Part shown: piece after piece, positions 5,241-8,706 of the stretch
Layout of the letters: every line of letters starts with the position of its first letter
How positions within the stretch are numbered: the first letter of the stretch is position 1
From: an uncultured Eubacteriales bacterium
GTDB taxonomy: Bacteria > Bacillota > Clostridia > Oscillospirales > Oscillospiraceae
DNA length: 8,706 nucleotides
Direction: 5' to 3'
Assembly: GCA_900550615.1 (NCBI GenBank)
Contig: URSX01000071.1
Location: 1-8,706, forward strand
Translations under genes and position numbers: made by a program
Notes under the pieces: model-generated
The model's database searches: none
Seen by the model: only the letters and a program-made list of their open reading frames with translations
What the model was told of the DNA's origin: nothing

Positions 5241-5496
5241 GGTGGTGTATTTTTCCCGCCTGGGCTATGTGAAAAAGCTGGCCTGTGAGGCGGCGGATGA
5301 GACCGGGGCGGAGCTGTATGAGATCCGCTCCACGGAGCGCACCGGGGGCACACTGGGCTTCTGGTGGCGCGGCCGGTACGCCATGCACAGATGGGATATG
5401 CCCATCGAGCCTATTACGGCGGAGCTGGAAAAATATGACAGTGCGACCGTCTGCGCCCCCATCTGGGATTTCAGTCTGGCCGCTCCTGTCCGGTAG
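5241..5496 (+). pseudogene. Flavodoxin-like domain fragment, truncated at both ends
   Basis: In a different frame from the preceding remnant, about 84 residues read VYFSRLGYVKKLACEAADETGAEL and so on to YDSATVCAPIWDFSLAAPVR and a TAG. Flavodoxins bind FMN and carry electrons. The first strand with its phosphate-loop region (YFSRLGYV) and the YD-x(3)-V-x-APIW-x(4)-APVR strand/loop near the isoalloxazine are both recognisable. A full flavodoxin is roughly 140-170 residues, so about the last 60 are missing. There is no ATG or ribosome site: the only possible start is GTG at 5242, preceded by sequence of the membrane-protein gene. The fragment looks like the downstream neighbour joined to that gene by an internal deletion. 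It is probably non-functional. Confidence 0.65.
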
Positions 5497-5527
5497 CCAT
5501 ATCCGGTAGTATCCGGGCCTTACAAAT

Positions 5528-5544
5528 CTGTCACACAGCTGTCA
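5528..5544 (+). promoter_or_regulatory. Direct repeat CTGTCA-N5-CTGTCA, possible response-regulator operator
   Basis: CTGTCA occurs at 5528-5533 and 5539-5544, an 11-base period (one helical turn), as bound by OmpR-family dimers. It lies about 34 bases upstream of the -10 TACAAT of the ABC operon, which has no good -35, so an activator is plausible. Confidence 0.4.
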
Positions 5545-5577
5545 TCCCAAGCAATGGCGCGGGGGAGAAAACAGCGG

Positions 5578-5583
5578 TACAAT
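5578..5583 (+). promoter_or_regulatory. -10 box of the ABC transporter operon
   Basis: TACAAT matches the sigma-A -10 at five of six positions. The matching -35 position (5555-5560, TGGCGC) is far from consensus, which points to an activated rather than constitutive promoter. The expected start near 5590 gives a short leader with GGAGGT at 5605-5610. Confidence 0.5.
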
Positions 5584-5616
5584 GGGCCTGTAAAAACGGA
5601 TTTCGGAGGTTTCAGA

Positions 5617-6381
5617 ATGGAAATTTTACAGGTAAATGAAATCAAAAAGACCTATACCACCCGCTTCGGCGGCAACCAGGTCCAGGCCCTGAAGGGCGTG
5701 TCCTTTTCCGTGGAGGAAGGGGAGTATGTGGCCATCATGGGCGAGTCCGGTTCGGGCAAAACCACCCTGCTGAATATTCTGGCGGCACTGGATAAGCCCA
5801 CGGGCGGCGAGGTGCTTCTGGCGGGCAAAAAGCTGGAGACCATCCCCGAGCGGGAGCTGGCCGCCTTTCGCCGGGACAACCTGGGCTTTGTATTCCAGGA
5901 GTTCAACCTGCTGGATACCTTTTCCATTGAGGACAATATCCTCCTGCCCTTGGTTTTGGCGGGAAAAGGTGTGCAGGAGATGCAGCAGACCCTGTTGCCC
6001 CTGGCCCAATCTCTGGGCATCGAGGACATCCTGCACAAGTTCCCCTATGAGGTATCCGGCGGCCAGAAGCAGCGCGCCGCCGTGGCCCGGGCCATGATCG
6101 CCGGCCCCAAGCTGCTCTTGGCGGACGAGCCCACCGGTGCCCTGGATTCCGCGTCCTCGGCGGACCTTTTGCGGATGTTTGAAAAGGTCAATGGCCAGGG
6201 TCAGACCATCCTCATGGTCACCCACTCCGTGGATGCCGCCTCCCACGCCGGGCGGGTGCTGTTCATCCGGGACGGTGTGGTGTTCCACCAAATTTACCGG
6301 GGCGAGAGCACCAACCAACAGCTCTATAAAAAGATCAGCGACACCCTGACTATGCTCCGCACAGGGAGGGATGCTGAATGA
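5617..6381 (+). CDS. ABC transporter ATP-binding protein, BceA-like
   Basis: A cytoplasmic ATPase of 254 residues that powers the FtsX-type permease encoded next. All motor motifs are intact: Walker A GESGSGKTT (42-50), Q-loop Q94 in FVFQEFNLL, signature VSGGQKQR (146-153), Walker B LLLADEPTGALD (166-177) and switch H203 in VTHS. LADEPTGALD and FQEFNLLD are characteristic of the MacB/LolD/BceA group, and with a 10-TM permease the best match is BceA, of peptide-antibiotic detoxification and sensing systems. The start is placed at 5617 (MEILQVNEIKKTY) because GGAGGT lies 6 bases upstream. The longer frame from 5554 adds 21 residues with no family character and covers the -10 box. The end overlaps the permease start by four bases (ATGA), so the two are translationally coupled. 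The substrate is unknown. Confidence 0.93.
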   Translation: MEILQVNEIKKTYTTRFGGNQVQALKGVSFSVEEGEYVAIMGESGSGKTTLLNILAALDKPTGGEVLLAGKKLETIPERELAAFRRDNLGFVFQEFNLLDTFSIEDNILLPLVLAGKGVQEMQQTLLPLAQSLGIEDILHKFPYEVSGGQKQRAAVARAMIAGPKLLLADEPTGALDSASSADLLRMFEKVNGQGQTILMVTHSVDAASHAGRVLFIRDGVVFHQIYRGESTNQQLYKKISDTLTMLRTGRDAE

Positions 6382-8450
6382 AGACCGGATTTTTCCTGAA
6401 GCTGGCCCGGAGTAACATCAGCAAGAACCGCCGGTTTTTCCTCCCGCGTATTCTGTCTGAGGCGGGGCTTTTATGCGTGTTTTACATTGTGTTCACCCTC
6501 CGGACCGACGAACGCATCCTGCAGCTGCGGGGCGGACAATACATTGAGGTGTTTATGTCCATCGGCACGGCGGTGATGATGCTGCTGTCCGTTATTCTGC
6601 TGTTTTACATCAACAGCTTTCTCATGAAGCAGCGCAAGCGCGAGTTTGGCGTTTATAATATTTTGGGCCTGGAAAAGCGGCACATCTGCCGGGTGCTTTT
6701 CCACGAAACAGCCCTCAGCAGCCTGGCATCCGTGGTGCTGGGGCTTGCCATGGGGACGCTGTTTTACAAGCTCTGCTCTCTGCTCATCTGCCAGCTGCTG
6801 AACGCGGAGATCGTTTTGGGCTTTTACTTTATAAACGCCAGGAGCCTGGCCCTGTCCGGAGCCTTTTTCCTGGTGCTGGATGGGATGGCCTACGGCGTCA
6901 ACTGCGTGACCATCGCCCGGATGAAGCCTGTGGAGATGCTCTCCTCTGCCAATGTGGGCGAGCGGGAACCCAAGGTCAAGTGGCCGCTGCTGGTGCTGGG
7001 CCTGCTAGCCCTGGGTGGGGGCTATTACATCTCCCTTACCACCCAGAACCCCCTGAAGGCCCTTGTCCTGTTCTTCGTGGCGGTGATACTGGTGATCATC
7101 GGCACCTACTTTTTGTTCGTGGCCGGGAGTATTTTTGTGCTGAAGGCCTTGAAAAAGAACAAAAGGTTCTATTATAATAAAAAACACATGCCTGCCGTTT
7201 CGGGCCTCCTCTACCGCATGAAGCAGAACGCCGTGGGCCTGGCCTCCATCGCAATTTTGGCCACAGGGGTGCTGGTGATGATCTCCACCACCGTGAGCCT
7301 GTATGCCGGGGTGGAGGAGACAGTGAAGCGGAACTTCCCTCAGGACTATTATCTCTCCGCGCGGTATCTGCAGTGGAGCGACGAGGGCCAGCTGCTGCAC
7401 TCGGAGGATATGCCCCGGGAGACCTTGCTCCGAGCCGTGGAGCAGGGGGCGGAAAAAAACGGCCTGACCATAAAGGAGATGGACTTCCAGGAGTATCTGG
7501 CGGTCTCTTATATCTACGAAAACGACACCCTGACCTGTGAGCGGGTGAGCGGCAACGCCGCCGACAACCTCAAGGGGCTCAGCGTCATTACCTATATCAC
7601 CGAGGAGATGTACCGCAGCCTGGGCGGGGAGGCTTTGAACCTGGCGAAGGACGAGATCGCCGTGTGTCCTATGGACATCCGCCAGAGCGGGTTTGACCGG
7701 CCGACGCTTACCATCGGGGAGGACACCTATCAAATCAAGACCACCATCCCGCTGTTTCCCATTTCCTCCGGCATGGAGGCGGCGGCCACCAACAGCTACG
7801 GCATCGTGGTGGAGGACGAGAGTGTGCTGGCGCACATTTTCGACCAGCAGAAAGCGGCTTACGGCGAGGCGGCCTCGGACTACACCCGGCGTATCGCGGC
7901 GAGCTTTGCGGGCCGGGGAGCCAACAGTGATGTAGGAGAAAAGCTGGAGCGGGATGTGAAGGAGTACCTGAAGGAGGTGGCCTTTCCCCAGCAGCAGGAG
8001 CCGGGTGAAGGTATGATTATCACCGGCAACACCGTGTGGGGCGCACGGGAGTCCGTGACGGCTATGTGCGGGGCTCTGCTGTTTTTGGGCATTATTTTAG
8101 GACTGGTGTGCCTGTTTGCCACGGTGCTGATCGTGTATTACAAGCAGATCTCCGAGGGCTACGAGGATCGAGCCCGGTTCCAGATCATGCAGAAGGTGGG
8201 CATGAGCCGCCGGGAGGTGAAAAGCACCATCAACAGCCAGGTGCTGCTGGTATTTTTCCTGCCGCTGGTGGTGGCGGGGATGCATTTGGCCTTTGCATTT
8301 CCCATTTTGGAGAAGGTGCTGCACATTTTGCTTTTGTCCAGCACGAGCTTGTTTGTGGTTTGCTCACTTGTCACCTTCGGGGTATTTGCGGCGGTGTATA
8401 CGCTGATCTATACAGCCACGGCCCGGACTTATTATAAGATCGTGCGGTGA
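6378..8450 (+). CDS. FtsX-type ABC permease, BceB-like
   Basis: A 690-residue membrane subunit with about ten TM segments, at roughly 24-42, 60-82, 108-129, 157-178, 203-219, 227-256, 286-309, 561-588, 620-644 and 650-680. A large hydrophilic extracellular domain (about 310-555) lies between TM7 and TM8. This topology is diagnostic of BceB/VraE-type permeases. In characterised members the extracellular domain determines which peptide antibiotic (for example bacitracin or a lantibiotic) is recognised, and the permease also signals to a histidine kinase. The cytoplasmic loops KQRKREFGVYNILGLEKRHICRVLFHE (84-110) and GYEDRARFQIMQKVGMSRREVKSTI (594-618) are the FtsX-fold coupling elements contacting the ATPase. 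GGGAGGG stands 7 bases before the ATG, which overlaps the ATPase stop. The gene is full length. No sensor kinase or regulator gene lies within the window. Confidence 0.92.
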   Translation: MKTGFFLKLARSNISKNRRFFLPRILSEAGLLCVFYIVFTLRTDERILQLRGGQYIEVFMSIGTAVMMLLSVILLFYINSFLMKQRKREFGVYNILGLEKRHICRVLFHETALSSLASVVLGLAMGTLFYKLCSLLICQLLNAEIVLGFYFINARSLALSGAFFLVLDGMAYGVNCVTIARMKPVEMLSSANVGEREPKVKWPLLVLGLLALGGGYYISLTTQNPLKALVLFFVAVILVIIGTYFLFVAGSIFVLKALKKNKRFYYNKKHMPAVSGLLYRMKQNAVGLASIAILATGVLVMISTTVSLYAGVEETVKRNFPQDYYLSARYLQWSDEGQLLHSEDMPRETLLRAVEQGAEKNGLTIKEMDFQEYLAVSYIYENDTLTCERVSGNAADNLKGLSVITYITEEMYRSLGGEALNLAKDEIAVCPMDIRQSGFDRPTLTIGEDTYQIKTTIPLFPISSGMEAAATNSYGIVVEDESVLAHIFDQQKAAYGEAASDYTRRIAASFAGRGANSDVGEKLERDVKEYLKEVAFPQQQEPGEGMIITGNTVWGARESVTAMCGALLFLGIILGLVCLFATVLIVYYKQISEGYEDRARFQIMQKVGMSRREVKSTINSQVLLVFFLPLVVAGMHLAFAFPILEKVLHILLLSSTSLFVVCSLVTFGVFAAVYTLIYTATARTYYKIVR

Positions 8451-8452
8451 GG

Positions 8453-8485
8453 TGCAGGGGATGGACAGAGGTGTCCGTCCCTGCA
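8453..8485 (+). terminator. 14-bp hairpin just after the permease stop
   Basis: TGCAGGG (8453-8459) pairs with CCCTGCA (8479-8485). After one bulged G, ATGGACA (8461-8467) pairs with TGTCCGT (8472-8478) with one G-U wobble, around GAGG. It starts 2 bases after the TGA. No U-run follows, so termination is uncertain; it could also be a member of the dispersed hairpin family. Confidence 0.45.
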
Positions 8486-8515
8486 AGGGGCTTGGGAGCT
8501 TGTGCGTGAACGGGT

Positions 8516-8540
8516 GGGCGGGATAGAATCCCGCCCCTAC
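8516..8540 (+). repeat. GGGCGGG-type dispersed hairpin, copy d
   Basis: GGGCGGGAT (8516-8524) pairs with ATCCCGCCC (8528-8536) around AGA, followed by CTAC. Compared with the copy at 675, a G-C pair has become A-T on both arms. Confidence 0.7.
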
Positions 8541-8553
8541 GGATGGCATGATA

Positions 8554-8613
8554 GTGCTGTGGAACGGGCCGTCGGAGAAATCGGCGAAGCGCTGCCAGTG
8601 GCAGATGAAGCGA
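8554..8613 (-). repeat. Dispersed repeat, inverted relative of 4598-4660
   Basis: Read on the minus strand it contains CTCGCTTC, CCACTGGC-A-GCGCT, CGGCCCG-TT and CCACAGC, the same ordered blocks as 4598-4660. It lies in the gene-free tail of the window. Confidence 0.5.
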
Positions 8614-8687
8614 GCCGGTTTCGAGGAAGTGCCCCGATTGGCGGACACGACAGTGACCGGGAATCGGTTGGCACGACGGTGGGCAAG

Positions 8688-8706
8688 AGAACCCCGCCCC
8701 TACGCA
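8688..8706 (+). repeat. Right half of dispersed hairpin, cut by window edge
   Basis: Nineteen bases are identical to 684-702, ending in CCCCTACGCA. The left arm here is degenerate (GGGCAAG), so this copy has either lost its hairpin or is a solo right half; sequence beyond the edge is not visible. Confidence 0.55.

Noticed and set aside
5242..5496. GTG-started complete flavodoxin gene
   Set aside because: No ribosome site, the GTG lies at the junction with the preceding gene, and the C-terminal third of the fold is missing.
5554..5616. Upstream ATG extending the ATPase by 21 residues
   Set aside because: The extension MARGRKQRYNG... lies over the TACAAT -10 box, lacks family similarity, and the ATG at 5617 has an ideal GGAGGT.
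8364..8648. 94-residue minus-strand frame with VGAGFYPAH
   Set aside because: It overlaps the 3' end of the permease gene and the terminal repeats; its apparent conservation comes from repeat DNA, and no ribosome site was found.

Overview
The window is about 60% GC with strong Shine-Dalgarno sites (AGGAGGT type) and sigma-A-like promoters. It also has many short GC-rich palindromic repeats in its intergenic gaps. Protein motifs and this repeat style suggest a high-GC, Gram-positive gut anaerobe of the Clostridia, probably Oscillospiraceae (Oscillibacter/Flavonifractor-like). That placement is an inference from sequence character, not a database match.

Layout. Positions 1-1907 (minus strand) hold serine biosynthesis: serC (phosphoserine aminotransferase, 819-1907), then a 367-base gap packed with palindromic repeats, then the 5' end of serA (phosphoglycerate dehydrogenase, cut by the window edge). 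A good minus-strand promoter precedes serC. On the plus strand, a ClC-family anion channel/antiporter gene (2207-3478) has its own near-consensus promoter. It is followed by a strong 22-bp palindrome and then a DUF421/YetF-like membrane protein gene (3608-4312), whose ribosome site sits at the foot of a 13-bp hairpin. Positions 4313-4976 are non-coding and repeat-rich. At 4977-5496 there is a decayed locus: the start of a small membrane-protein gene, interrupted by a TAG, abuts a flavodoxin-like fragment lacking both ends, in a different frame.

Positions 5617-8450 are a translationally coupled ABC transporter pair. The ATPase and the 690-residue FtsX-type permease (about 10 TM segments and a large extracellular domain between TM7 and TM8) match the BceAB/VraDE architecture of peptide-antibiotic sensing and resistance transporters. 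No two-component genes accompany it here. The promoter region has a good -10, no recognisable -35 and an 11-bp-period direct repeat, as expected for a response-regulator-activated promoter. The last 256 bases are again dispersed repeats.

I find no convincing undescribed multi-gene system. The best leads are the covarying palindromic repeat families, the hairpin/promoter arrangement in front of the DUF421 gene, the alternative-pairing palindrome after the ClC gene, the ion selectivity of the ClC protein, and the possible operator of the orphan transporter.
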